Assembly: GCF_019649055.1 (NCBI RefSeq)
Contig: NW_026570233.1
Location: forward strand, 806,001-870,000
DNA: 64,000 bases
DNA from: Paramacrobiotus metropolitanus
Lineage: Eukaryota > Tardigrada > Eutardigrada > Parachela > Macrobiotidae
Reading direction: 5' to 3'
A program made the translations under genes and the position numbers. Shown here piece after piece: positions 35,400-48,100 of this stretch (position 1 is its first letter; the number at the start of each line of letters is the position of its first letter). The notes below the pieces were generated by a model that saw only the letters and a program-made list of their open reading frames with translations, was not told the origin of the DNA and ran no database searches.

Positions 35400-35840
35400 T
35401 GCGGAGACTTCAAACGTTTTTGGAAAGCAACTTGGTCTGGCAAAGCGCTATACAGCTTTCAGGAGGCCTCGACCACACCCGGCGTCTTTTTCTGTTGTAC
35501 TACTTTCTCCTTTCCTCCCCTGGCTCTGCATCGCATCACCTCTCGGCCCTCCTGCAGGCCATATACACCCTACCTATCCGGCTGACCGCGGACTCCGGCT
35601 ATTCTTACCGGTCAGGCCTTATTGCTAAATTTTCTTTGGTTTTTTGTTAGGTTTTCTACTTTCTATTTCATCTGGATTGGTATCTGCGCAGCTGCCCGAT
35701 GCACCGATGCGGTCTCCGCGAATCCTATTGCATGACGTTGAAGATATGTAACTATTAGACGTCGTGGCGCGGCATTCTGGAGATGACGAACGGGTTGTGA
35801 TGGTATATAAGAGCGATGTGGAAGTGAAGACCATATCGTT
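35400..35840 (+). pseudogene. Decayed copy of the last exon of the helicase homologue
   Basis: This stretch matches 27845-28345. Shared landmarks in order: GTTTTTGG with GTCTTCGG, TTTCAGGAGGCC with TTCCAGGAGGCC, GCATCGC before a CTCCTGCAG/ATCCTCCAG word, GGTATCTGCGCA, GTGGCGCGGC followed by TCTGGAG or CCTGGAG, and GCGATGTGGAAG near the end. About 100 bases of the parent exon are missing in the middle and many indels break the frame. Same orientation as the parent, and only 240 bases from the decayed ligand-gene copy. Confidence 0.75.
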
Positions 35841-36390
35841 TTTTTTTATGTAATTTGAGCAACCAACGAAATTTCTCAGTGCAGCCGATCTCTTAACAAA
35901 TCTTTTTGAATATTCATAGTAAACAGATGACCATTGCTATTTTGGCTCGTTACACTTAATGAACCTTTTTACTATGTTTCGTACGAGACTAACTATGCAA
36001 TACAACTATAGGCTTCCGAATTTAAGCGGTCTATGCACTTTATCTTTTCTCTTTCCGCTGGAACCCCGGAAAATCACCGCGGTTTAAATCAAATGGACTT
36101 TAATGCCGCGATTATTATCTTGCACGATACTTACGATACATCTGCGCCGTCGCCGATGCTTTGAAGTTGCACAGATTGGGAATATCCCATAGCATTGCAT
36201 GCAGGGTGTACTGAGTATCTGTAGTTAGTAGTACACTACTACTACGTACCCAACGGAGGCTGTAAGATCGACCAGCCAGACCGCGGAGGCTACTGCCGAA
36301 CCTGCTCGGTTATGTTCCCACAGTTTCCACTTAATATTAACGATGCAATTTTGGGAAATTCGGTTTACTACCTTCGACACACATACAATC

Positions 36391-36398
36391 TATATAAA
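36391..36398 (+). promoter_or_regulatory. TATA box, possibly for the SAHS gene with a spliced leader exon
   Basis: TATATAAA lies about 950 bases before the SAHS start. About 145 bases downstream there is a donor-like CTCG|GTGAGT at 36536, and TTGCAATAG just before the SAHS start codon looks like an acceptor (exon from about 37344). A non-coding first exon of about 36421-36535 would join these. If so, the ATG at 36511 would be a short upstream frame. The alternative is an unrelated small gene. Confidence 0.3.
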
Positions 36399-37349
36399 GT
36401 CTTCGCGATGGATGGTCTACGGCAGTTGTAGATAGTGATACAGTGATTGACTGTCGAAATATAATGTGTCGGTGTGCTTAAGGAATTGCCAAATTAATTA
36501 CGCGTTCACGATGCTGTTATCCGTTTGCATACTCGGTGAGTTCCCGAGGCATGTCGGTATCCTGCTTCGATGTTTCTTGTACACTGGACTTCAGAATGAT
36601 GTTTGCGCATATCCATCCATACGTATAGCGCAATCAGTAGTAGGTGGTTACATTTTAATAATTTTAAGAAGTCCACTGCACGCACTGGGCTTACACGTTC
36701 TGTAATTTATGGAATATACCGTTCTAAGTAGTTATGTATTTGCTTTTGAAAACTTTCCAATAATTTATTAATCTTATTTGCCAGGTTATCAGTTATTAAC
36801 GGTTATCAGTTAGATTCGGTGAAGACGTCGCAATAAATAAGAAAACCGGTATTACATTACTTTTTGGTATACATATCGGTAACAACATAAAAACACATTT
36901 TTTACCCCTTCGCTCCGGACTGCAAAGGCACTCCGACGTGCATTTCGCTAGTTATTACTATGCATTACAAATTTAACTGTAAAGGGTACACTGTGCTATT
37001 CGAAAGTCAACATTCTGCAGCGATCTTTTGAAAGTTTTGAACTGCTTGCAGTATCGCCAGGAGTGCAATCGTGTTCGCTATCGCGGCACACTAGCGTAGC
37101 TGACGCGTTTATTAAACGCCTGTTAAACATCTTTGTATACTTTACATATGTACTGTATCGTACTTGCATGGGATGTAGAATTTCGTCTATGTTGTAGCCC
37201 ATACCTACCTACTGCCCCTGCTTTAATTACTACTCGTATTGGCAAACTCTGGAATTGCTTCTCTTTAGATGTGCCAAAAATTAATTTTTACTATCACAAC
37301 GCATTAAAGAAACCTCACAGGATGATGTTTTCTATTGCAATAGAAGTAT

Positions 37350-38467
37350 ATGAAGTTGATGTTAGTCAGTCTGTGCATGGCTTTCTGTGCAGGAATGGTG
37401 GCCGCTTCAGTTACCAGTGTGCCAGCCGAAACCAATCAAACCGCTCAGTCAGGGCACACCGACCACTCCCACGCCTGGTTAGGGAAATGGGAATCCACAA
37501 AAGAAGGAGAAGAGAATCTCGCTCAGCTGCTGGATCAAATTCGTAAGTACGGCGCGCGTATGGAAACTGCCGGTACTGCATGTCACCAACCGTCTGAGTT
37601 GACCTTTTCTCTATAAACAATAATAGGTGACGCTATTCCGCATTACACTGACAAAAAGGTCACACATGAATATATCGAGGAAGGCGAACAGTTCCTGCAT
37701 AAAGTGAAGATTGTCGACGGTGGTCAGGAATATGAAGTGCGCTTCAAGCTCAACGAAGAGGCCACGTTCCATCTGGGAAACGAACCGGATATCAAGGTAA
37801 TTTAGGAGATATTCTGAACGATGGCATAACAGTTTACAAATCCCAATATATAAAAAAGACCAACCAAACGAACGACTCAAAGAAAAAGTTCGTTTTAGTT
37901 TATCCCATTATAACGCAGCTATCTGTATTGGTGTTTCTGGTATCTATGTAAAGAGAGGATTCATAACACAATTACTTTCATTTAATCATAAACAGTGTGT
38001 ATAGTGGTGCTTTTACAGTACGTGTACAAAGAAGAAGGACCAAATAAGCTCACTGTCCACATGAAGATTCCTTCGAAAAACAAAGAACTGAAGGAATGCT
38101 ATAACGTTGAAGGAGATAAAATCGTTAAGGTATATTCACAGTTTGCCTACTCCATAATTAATAATAATAAATTTATGAGTATTGTACAAGTGAAACTGTA
38201 TACCTGGGCGCGCAACAATCATATATTTATATACCAGGTTTTTTACCAAGTTATTGTTAGTATACGCTGTTTAACTAATTATACCGCGGTCATAAATGTA
38301 AAACGAATTATTTTGCCATCACGGCAGCCTGTATCGTTTGCCGTATATACTTATCGTATTTTAATGGTGCTACCCCGAATATAACATTCGTTTTTCATAT
38401 TTGCTTTTAGAACTACGAATCTGGAAACGTCAAAGCTAAGCGGATCTACAAACGAGTGCAGAACTAA
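37350..38467 (+). CDS. SAHS: Secretory abundant heat-soluble (SAHS) protein
   Basis: Four exons, 37350-37542, 37627-37796, 38019-38129 and 38411-38467, give 176 residues with all phases agreeing. Residues 1-19 are a signal peptide. The mature protein starts with a flexible Thr/Gln/His-rich segment, then the family signature HAWLGKWEST (41-50). EYEVRFKLNEEATFH, VYKEEGPNKLTVHMKIPS, CYNVEGDKIVK and a C-terminal KAKRIYKR match SAHS strands in order. SAHS proteins have a fatty-acid-binding-protein-like beta barrel, stay soluble after heating, are secreted and are linked to desiccation tolerance in eutardigrades. The length is normal. The basic RIYKR end replaces the WYKK type seen in well-known members. 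AATAAA lies 24 bases after the stop (38491). This gene fixes the taxon. Confidence 0.93.
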
Positions 38468-38490
38468 TCTGTTTAAAAAACCAACGGGAT

Positions 38491-38496
38491 AATAAA
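38491..38496 (+). terminator. Poly(A) signal of the SAHS gene
   Basis: AATAAA 24 bases after the stop, giving a very short 3' UTR. Confidence 0.55.
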
Positions 38497-41400
38497 TGTT
38501 TCGGTTTTCTGACGATCTTTGCCTCTGGATGTATACAATGTTGCATCTAAATGTAGTAATAATTGTTATCGAATATGCAGTGCTGCATGGCGTTATAGAT
38601 GCTTGAATTGCTGCCGTACTTGTACCGTAAAGGATTTTCCGCATTAAATTTTAACTGCTGAAATTAAAGACGAAACGAACTACTAATAAACTTGTTAAGT
38701 AAGCTCAAATATAATTCTGTATAGATAGCATAATATATTGCTCAAGTCATTACTTTTGAGCTCTCCAGCTATAATTTTGCCGATCTGATGCCGAGCATTT
38801 CTACATTAACACTTCTTTCGTTTCTATGCCTACATATTTTGTATACAAGTACTAGGCATTTCTTACAAGCAGCATAATTTATTTATTTGTATATTCACTC
38901 AATATTCACTGAATGTTAGTTTCAAATTTGAGCGGGTCCTTTCCAAAACAATTAAAGCGTATACTTTCGTTTATTGAGTGCATATTATTTGTCAGTGGTT
39001 ACTTTTGAACATATTGTGCATGAAAGTGCAAGTGCGAAGTTTCGTTACGTTCAGCAACAATTTTTTGGTTTTAAGGACGTTTTTTATGATACGGTTGAAT
39101 GGTCACATGTGCGATTTTTAAGGCGAAATTAACCAGCAATAAAGCTAGTAAAATCGCGCCATTTAGGTGTACATAGTTAACAACGTAAAATTTATGTCTT
39201 TCCTGCAAAGGATTGTCGAATGCATATTTTTATACATTGAGAATCGGCTAATTACACACCGCCGCCATGCGTACAGACAGGTGATTCCGCTTTTTCTGCG
39301 CTTTTTCATTCTGAACAGATTGGCGCGGGCCGGCTATTGTGGCCATTGCGTAAGGACGTGTAGTGGCGGGTAAGCGAGCTGTTTGCTGTAATATCACACT
39401 GAATTGCCGGTGCAACACAGTAGCGCAACACAAAAAAACACCGCGCTTCGATTTTTCCTTAATGCCCACAACCACGACCACGCAACACCTTATTGATTCC
39501 GCTACGGCATCACAAACGCTCACACTCGGCAATTCCCGTGTGGCCGGCCAATGTTGAGAATCGCGCTCGCCGTGCATTGATCATTTTAATCGTTACAGGA
39601 AGTAAAGTGCCGCACTCAGCAGTCTGTATAATATTGTTCTCTTCATACGCCGATGATTGCATTCAACGGATTAGGATTTTGATACCTTTCAGGTACGGGA
39701 AAACGCTCTATGCAAAACTTTCAGAAACGGGCAGTTTTTCTACTGTTTATAACAAACTAAAAATTCCCGTTACAGGCAAAATAAACAGCTGCTTTTATGA
39801 AAACAATTATTAATACAAATCAAACTGACAAAATCTTTTTTTTCGAATTAAAATTTCGGATTCGGTAATCGCGTAAAATACACATACTTAAGCGCGAAAA
39901 TTATGTATTGGTAGTTATTAAAATATTTCGAAGAACACAGGTAATTAAACGAACATAAATTAATACTGATGATAATTCTTACTTAATACAGGCAGACTAA
40001 TTTTATTGAAATAAATTGTGAATTAATATTAGGAAGTAATTCTTACCTTAATTAATTCCTATGATAAACGGTTGTCGCTTCAAATGTACCCGGAGCGTAC
40101 TGTCCGTCGCTGCCCGTTTAAGCACCCAGTAATTACAGCGAGGTATAAAGGTGGGAAAATTATGCAACCGCTAAATCGAAAAGATCGATGAAAACCCGAT
40201 GGACACACACCGCTAATTGACTGTGTATCTATGCAGCGTCATAATCATCCCCTAACAATTGTGCAATCAAAAGTCAACACCGTTCATAACCGGTTTTAAT
40301 TTAAATACATCATTGACATTTCTGGATTGGGCCGCTTTTCCTTAATAGCCCGTATGCAGGCACACAAGAAGTGGATTTCTACTAAATACCGGCAACTTTT
40401 TTCCTTCCTCTACTGATTAATTCGCATTATGCCAAATGAGGCGCACTCACACGTACTGCGCTCCAGTAGCTGAACGGATTTATTCGAGCGCGACATCTTG
40501 ATGTAATGTATTTATTCAGCCATTTTTCCGCGAGTTGATTACGGTTTCTGAATGTCTGTATTACTGTATATTACTCGTATTATTGTGGAGTTGGAAAACG
40601 TGGGTGGATTTATGTGTAATGGTGCCAGCAGCGTTCTTTCGCCAACCTGTACAATTACTGTTTGCACACACAAAGACACTTTTACTCGTCTGCAGAGAAA
40701 ATTTTTACGATTTGATTTCTGCCGGTGGCGATGAATCTTCGACCGGAGCATCGTTTTTGCTTAACTGAAAACTCCGACCGTTAAGCAAGGAGAAATTGAA
40801 ATATATAATATAGGTGAAATATGTCGTGAATCATTGGTTGAGACTTTCAATCAACGTAAAAAATACAACTGCCCACCCAGAGCTGTAACTTTATTTACAG
40901 TACTATACAGAGTACGCATTGCGAACACAAAAATATTTATATAAAAAAATCAGAAATTGCAGTATTTTTAATTAACCAGATTTTCAAATTTGTGCGCTTT
41001 TGCTAGAGAATCTGAGAGCGTTCAGATAATTAAGTATAGGCAAAGCTTCCTAACCGCGATAGTTACAGTTCCTTAATTCAAACCGTGTTTGTATATATAT
41101 TTATTCCATTTTTCCTTAATTAATTTTAATATATATTTAGAGAAGCTTTTCTGCATGAAATTAAAAATAGGTAAAATTATCTAAACAACAATAATTATTA
41201 AAGAAATTTAATATTTGCCTTTGGTGGTGCTGTTTTTGCACTGAACAATAATGGAAGTCGCGGCTTACCGTGCGTAACCTTTCTGCTCTTTGCATTGATG
41301 CAACATACAATACAACTGCGTTCTGTTGTTACTTGCCGTTTTCCCGCCAAAGCTCGTTTCGTACGCTTGAGCGAAGTTATTCGAACGGGCCACAAAAAGG

Positions 41401-42034
41401 CCCCCTTATATATTATACTAACCACGCAATTGCTCACCGTTAGAAAATTTCTTTTGACCAGAATATGATTTTGCAGGTTTTGCACGTGCTGACGACACCG
41501 AAGAAAGGTGTATTAGCCATCACACGCAGTACAATTCGGTGTGCCGGAAAAACAATACACCGGACCGGAACTGTACGGAGCGGGGCGGGGCTAGCCGGGC
41601 GCATGCGCAACGGATTATTATATGCTCATATCGATGACGCGTTCATATGTGCATGTACTCGAGTACAGCGCATGTACGAAGACGCAGACCGGAACTCTCT
41701 TATGTTTCATCTTTTCTTTCGAAGGAAAAACAACACAGTACAGTAATACGGCTGCTTGGCCTTCGTGTGACAGAACCGCCATCATAACAGCGCGGGGCGC
41801 ATTTTTCCTCCGCTAACGTGGCAATCGCATAACGCGCAGTATACACAGTGTTTTGCTATTATTTGTGGGTGGTACAGCGTGAATTGGTCAATTGTTTTTG
41901 CATTATATCCGACTGGAACCGACGAGTGGGATGTGAAGTCCCGAATTAAGGAGATCCACCCGGGTACTATTTACGGGTGCGCGTTTGTTGGTTTATATAT
42001 TATTGTTAGTTAAAGCGGGATCACGCGGACGGTG
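38497..42034. other. Intergenic, no gene seen
   Basis: About 3.5 kb of AT-rich sequence between SAHS and the DSL gene. Scattered small frames (for example near 39250-39580 and 40535-40768) lack protein character, splice context and consistent composition. I see no transposon ends. Confidence 0.4.
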
Positions 42035-42040
42035 TATATA
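42035..42040 (+). promoter_or_regulatory. TATA box of the DSL-domain gene
   Basis: TATATAA within GGTGTATATAATCGCC, 116 bases before the start codon at 42151. Confidence 0.5.
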
Positions 42041-42150
42041 ATCGCCGGTCAGCATCGATGCGGTGCGTCTGAATGGTCGCGATTACCGGTGTCTGAGATC
42101 GGGAATTTCCAATCTTAACCGGCATATTTCATCCCTACACTGCTGGGAAA

Positions 42151-45100
42151 ATGATCACGCTACGAATCCTTCCGTTTTTATTACTGGGAATATTTAAGGT
42201 AAGAATTCCTTTACAGAATCGTCGCGGAAAAAAATGTTTCGATATATGTCGCTTTTTTATATATGTATTATGAAGCTTTATATATTTTAGTACCTAAACC
42301 AGCTTTGTGCAAGCATTTAATATTTCCAATTTTCGATTTTTATTAACTGTACGTATGCGATGACTTTATCTTTTTGCTAATTACTGAAGGGACTGATTTT
42401 ACTTTTTGAATGAACTGATTGAGTATATTGTGTCTTCCGTGAAATTATGTATTTCCGCGATGCCGGTATAGGAAGATGTTCTCTACATATGTGTCTGTCA
42501 GAAATTGGCTGGCCTATCGTTAATCTTCACCACGGTGCCAGTTTAGAAGCGAATATGCGGAAAGATTTTTTATTTCTCTTCTCTCTTCTTCTCGCGCCAT
42601 GTGTATTACCTGTTCGATGTCTAGCGTATACACGCTGTCGTGCCGGAGATGCAGTGGGGTTAAAAAGAAGAGAAATTGCCGATGATCAGCGGCGATTCAG
42701 TGCGAGCGCGCAAGTTCATATGACGCCCCAGGGGCCCAGCATATTTTCCGTCCATGCGCATCGCAGAAAACCTAGGCTGCTGTTTTGTGTGCTGTATGTT
42801 TGCTGGACGATTCTGCGCGAAGAGAGATAGGTAGCTAGTTGGGCAGGTCGTCAGAGTTTAGCCAGCTCCGCGATCGGCCATCAACGTTGGCCGTATTATA
42901 TGGTGCGTTGATATGGCGCTAAATGATCCTGCTACCATGATTGATCATGGTCAGTATGCACGACACGGAAGTCCACGGTTTATTACTTACCTAACTACAG
43001 TCTGTAGCTTCGATAATTGCCAGCGTTCGAACCACTAAAAAATTTTAGAAAATTAGGGAAAATTTTTTAAAACATTCGCTTAATTGATGAGGATGTGTAT
43101 TGCTATATTTTCTGAAAGCCCTTGTTCTAAACTTCGGAAGTCAAACGGTGGCGGCACGAATAGCCGATCGCCCGAAAATTCTTTTTTTAAAAAATCCGAA
43201 GAAATTTATAGAAATTGGTTTAGTAGTAAAAATGTTTATTTTAATTTTTTCTAGCACTCTTGTTCTAAACTCTAAAATTCAAAAAGTGGCGTTGGGAGGG
43301 TTTCAGTTTTGCGGCCACACGGAAGTCGACGGTTTATTACCAAAACACTTTCGATCAACAACATCCTACTCCCGAAAAGAATTTTCAAAAAATCAGTAGG
43401 AAAATCGCACGATAAATATTTTCATTTTTTTTCCGGCAGCTCGTGTTCTATACTCTAGAAGTCAAAAGATGCCGGCGCTGCGAATAAACCCATTTTTTGT
43501 TGGGTAGTGCAGAAATTCTACATCTCAACTGTTTTGCCGGAGTAATAAATTTAAATCAGTTTTGTCAAACATCTGGCTGGACTTGATTAGGGCTTTATAA
43601 TAAAAATAGATGTTTTTCTGTGTCATGGTGAGCAAAACGCCCAGCACTCCTAAGTGGCCAGCGCCCAGTGTGGGAGCTCATCCGACAAACTGCTGCGCCA
43701 ATACCGCACGACAGGATTGACTGGGTCTAACAGGCCTCAGCCATTTTTCATTGACTGTGCCTGCTGATTTAAAAGGTAATTACGGTCCCAAGCCAATGGA
43801 GTGTCAGGGCCGGTTTCGCGTATATATATCCGCTCACTGGAGAAAATGATATTTAATGTGGCCATTCTGTCACAGACCAGTTCTTAAAATGTTGTCAGAT
43901 GATATTTGACGAGATACGGGCGCCTCCAATGGTCGCGGCCAGCGTGGTTGTAATCAGTATTCTTCTGCTTTTGGGAAAATCAAGAGTGAGTTTTGCAAGA
44001 CGTGGTTTTGAAGAGAAGAAGGTTGACTACTTAACCGAACTGGTTTACTGTGCAGTTTTACATCGGGCCGGCTGCTTTGTCAGATGTGCTGCAGCGTGCA
44101 CATTTTCAATTGGAGGCCAGGTATTGGGCGCCAAAACAAACTGCGACGGGGGGATATTGAATATTTTTGTGCGCACCGTAAACTGGAATAACAGAAATGT
44201 CGTAATATAATTAGTGGTGTTTACACTTGCTGATTTGAACCAAACCGATCATTATCGATTGTGTGACCGGCGCGGTAATCAGCCAGACGGTCAACACTTT
44301 GTATTTGCATATAAGGAAAACTACGAGGAAGTAGCGAAATTTATTTTTGGGGACGAGCAAACTTTAATCGGAATTATGCAGTTAGTGAATTTCTCTATAA
44401 AAAATAGGTAATCAGCGCTGTGCTTTAGATAATAATTTTCTAGCTCGGAAGCGAAATGTGTGTTGCTTAAAATACATATAATACCAACAAGGAAGTTAAT
44501 TATACATTATGTATTATTGGCATTTACCAAAGATTCTGCAGCCGCCGTCGTCACGCACTGAATGTGGGGCAATAGACGCCCATATCATTTTGCAGACAAT
44601 TAATCTCCTTTAACCAGTTAAAGCTTCATTCACATAATAATCTCACGCCACAGCCGATATTAATAGCCCGCGCTTATCCATTGTCCGTATGTATGTACTA
44701 ACATCAACACACATGTACCGGCTACTTGAAACCGTACGCGATTTTAACAAGCCTTATCAGGCCCCCTCGGAATATTTATGCATAAGCCACTTGGTCGTGG
44801 GGAATTGGCTATAAGCGGTCCGCCACTCGGCGCACCGGGCCATTGTCAGAGGGGTAATGGAATGCGCCGGCGTCAGCGGAAATGCTAATTTCCCTTACCA
44901 TGTTATCGTTTATCGATACTCGCGCATGCCGCGTTCTTCCTGTGTACCGCGCCGTGTGTTTACATATTGCGTCGCGGCGCTGATCAGCTGTAGTCTGTAG
45001 TGCCAGGAAGCGCGTCAACCTGTTCTACACGAATCGATTCGTTGTAATCCCGATAAGCTTATTAGACAATAAAACGAATCAATACAGTATTATGAGTTGT

Positions 45101-48100
45101 TTGTTTTTCAAAAATTATAAGACAAATTATTACAACAAATTAGCAGTCTTTACGATACTAATCGCCTGCAAATAAAGTCTTTTTAGCCGTTTGTAAAGTA
45201 AAAAATTACAGATTTACAAAATTAAAAATTTACCAAGCCAATAAAACTGAAGGAATTTTTTTGTTAAAAAAAATTTGGAAAAATCGGTTTGTAGTTTTTT
45301 ATTAACAGGGAAATTTGATTCGTGTTTATTTTTGCGCAAAAAGCACACACACGCTCACTGATGTTTGACCACTTCGTTCCGGCACATGTGACATATCAAA
45401 AAGTCCGCGGCCGTATATGAATATCAGTGTCAAGTGGTTATGGTGCAGTGAGCTAACAAAACGGGCGAATTTGTTGGTTTAGATGCATATATTTACGCCG
45501 CGGCCACTTGATCGCGTTAATCTGAGCGTGCGCCGTCATCATCGTCATCGTACCGCTACGTTCGATCTGAAGGCCTAGGTCAACGCCGGTTCGCCAACAG
45601 CCACACCGAGAGAATAATGTCCGTAAAAGTTTTTCTATCGCTCACCAATTTTGACGTTTATTATAACCTCATTGCGGCTGAAGGTGCGACGTGAAGAGGC
45701 TATAACAAGCCGGCACTTCGCAGTATTATTCAAAATGGCTTTACACTTCGCAGGTCACTAAAATGATTTTATTATGACATAATTATTCCCTTTAATTAAC
45801 CGAAAAAAAACGAATTTTTTGCCTTATAAATATTATTTAAAGATAATTTAGATAAATTTAAATTACATATTAAAATAACGCTGATATTTTTTAGTCCGAT
45901 TAAATTTGGGCGTTTTTAATTATTGCCTGGTAACACGTGATATTTATCCGCAGTTCTTTTGCGAGGCATAATTTATTTGCTCATTATTAATTTGAAATGT
46001 GTCCAAGTCGATTATTGGGTAATTGCTGGTCATAAAACCAAAAACCTACCTGATTTGCGAGTTTCATCATACATCGCAAATGTGCGTGTTTGATGCGGAA
46101 TGCGCAGCAACAGGTAGCCCGCACTTTACCGGTAACATCTGCCAGCTATAAAGCGCTGAATATCCTTGAGCAGCAACTATCTAATTCTTTGACGATCGCT
46201 GGTCCCGAAGCCATTCTGGGCAGTGAAGCGCCTGTTGTCGGCAATTGAGATATTACGATTACCGCGTATATATGTTTGTTAACAAGATTCCTCGCAATTT
46301 TATGCATGACACTCGCGGGCTGGCGTCTTTTGTGTGCATATCGTAAACACTAAACACTGGCCGGATTACGAGCAATAGCGCCGGTAATCACACCGGCAAT
46401 TGTTAAAGAAATTCATAATTCCGCTACTCAAATAAATGTGCGTATAAACACATCAAAATCACTTCCGCTATAAACGCTTCAATGTGATTCTTAAAGACCG
46501 AGTTATAAACTTTGCATCGAAACATTATTAATAAAATTATATTTACTACGTATTGTTTTTTTTTTGGAATAATATTATATTTGTGATCAAAAATAATTTT
46601 AAAAAATTTAACTTGCTTTTTTAACTGGCTTTAATAATTAAAATTAGATTATTTTGTTTACTGAATTTTATCAGTCTTGCATATTTTTACCGCCGTCTAC
46701 AGACGAGATTTATAAGGTAAAATCTCATGATTGGGTTAACGAAACGTGCACCGGCTGGCGGAGGCGGGTGCACATGAGTATCTATCGCCATTCAGCGGCG
46801 CTGTGCATGTGTTTTGTATCCGTAACACAGTGTGGTCAGATCGGTAAGCAAAGCGTGAAATGCAGCCACTACAACAACAACCACAGCACATTGTTGTGCC
46901 ATTCGACCCCGGCCTGACCTTACGTAACCAATCTGTAATACCGTGCATAATCAGCAGCGCCGCTCAGCTGAATCATCGCGGTCAAGATGCAACACATATG
47001 GCGTAGGCAACGATTCACCCAGTTTTTTTCGCCGTCGCTTTAGTATATATTCTCTGTCGTTCTATAAGTGTTTTGTGCTCCTTATGAATCGGCGTTTTAC
47101 GGTCTAAAATTATAATGTAAAACCGTAAAATTTTCAATCGCTATTAACCGAAAAATCATGGCGTAATGCGAACTCTGTTAAAAACAATAAGAAATAATTT
47201 ATCTCTTCTGGAGAAAATATTTAGATTAATGGGATTTATTTTGTACCACGAGTTTGCTGTGTATTTGCAAAACAAAACTTGTTTTTCTACCCGCAGTAAA
47301 GTGATTTTCTTTTCTTCTGATGCGCGGCAGCTAAATTGACAAATAAATTGCTTATCCGTTAATCGCTACACAATACGCTTCCAATCCGGTCGCTTTCCGT
47401 CAAAACTGACCACCGCAAACGCTGCAGCCATTCCGGTCGACAGCGATGAGATTAGGTTCTCAGCAGTGAAAATTTATGAAAAACGTCTAATTCATGAGAT
47501 TTCTGTCAAACTACCGGCTTTGGTATGCCCGTCAGCGTTCGAAGCGGGCCGTTCACTATTTTTCCGTTTTCAAGTTAAACGACCCAACTACCAATCACTC
47601 TACAACACAATGATGTTGTGCTTAATATAGTACCACTATGATATTATTTTTGTGGCGTTCAAGTTCGTAATCTGCATGTGAAAAGCGCGGAACGAGAGCG
47701 AACAATAACATTTGCCGGGCAGTGTATTAACTGCCGGACATTAGTCGCTGGCTGCACGCGTTGGTCACCAATGTCACGCCCCGTTACGACAGACGGTTGT
47801 TTATGTGGGTCAAGTTCGTGCTTTTAATGAGACCGTCGCTCCTCAATAGTCTAGGTCGTTTTGTCAATAGAAACACTTCGGTAAATAGTGTGTTTTGCCA
47901 AAGATATTTTATTTGTTTTAATTATGAAGTTTTTCGAATATGTAAGCAAAACTGCAGCGTTCCGAACAAAAAAATAAAACTATTGCCATGTGGTTTGTGG
48001 CGGTGTCTATAAAATAAGTCACATATATTTAGCCAACAACAGGAAGAGCGTTAAAACGTTTTTTTCTCAAAACGGTGAAACATCTTTTGACTTCATTAAT

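Noticed and set aside
46675-46716. A 42-base phase-0 exon-like segment with AG and GT borders in the first intron of the DSL gene
   Set aside because: The signal peptide joins directly to the SGVLHVEV start of the ligand domain, as in Delta and Jagged; the added 14 residues match nothing.
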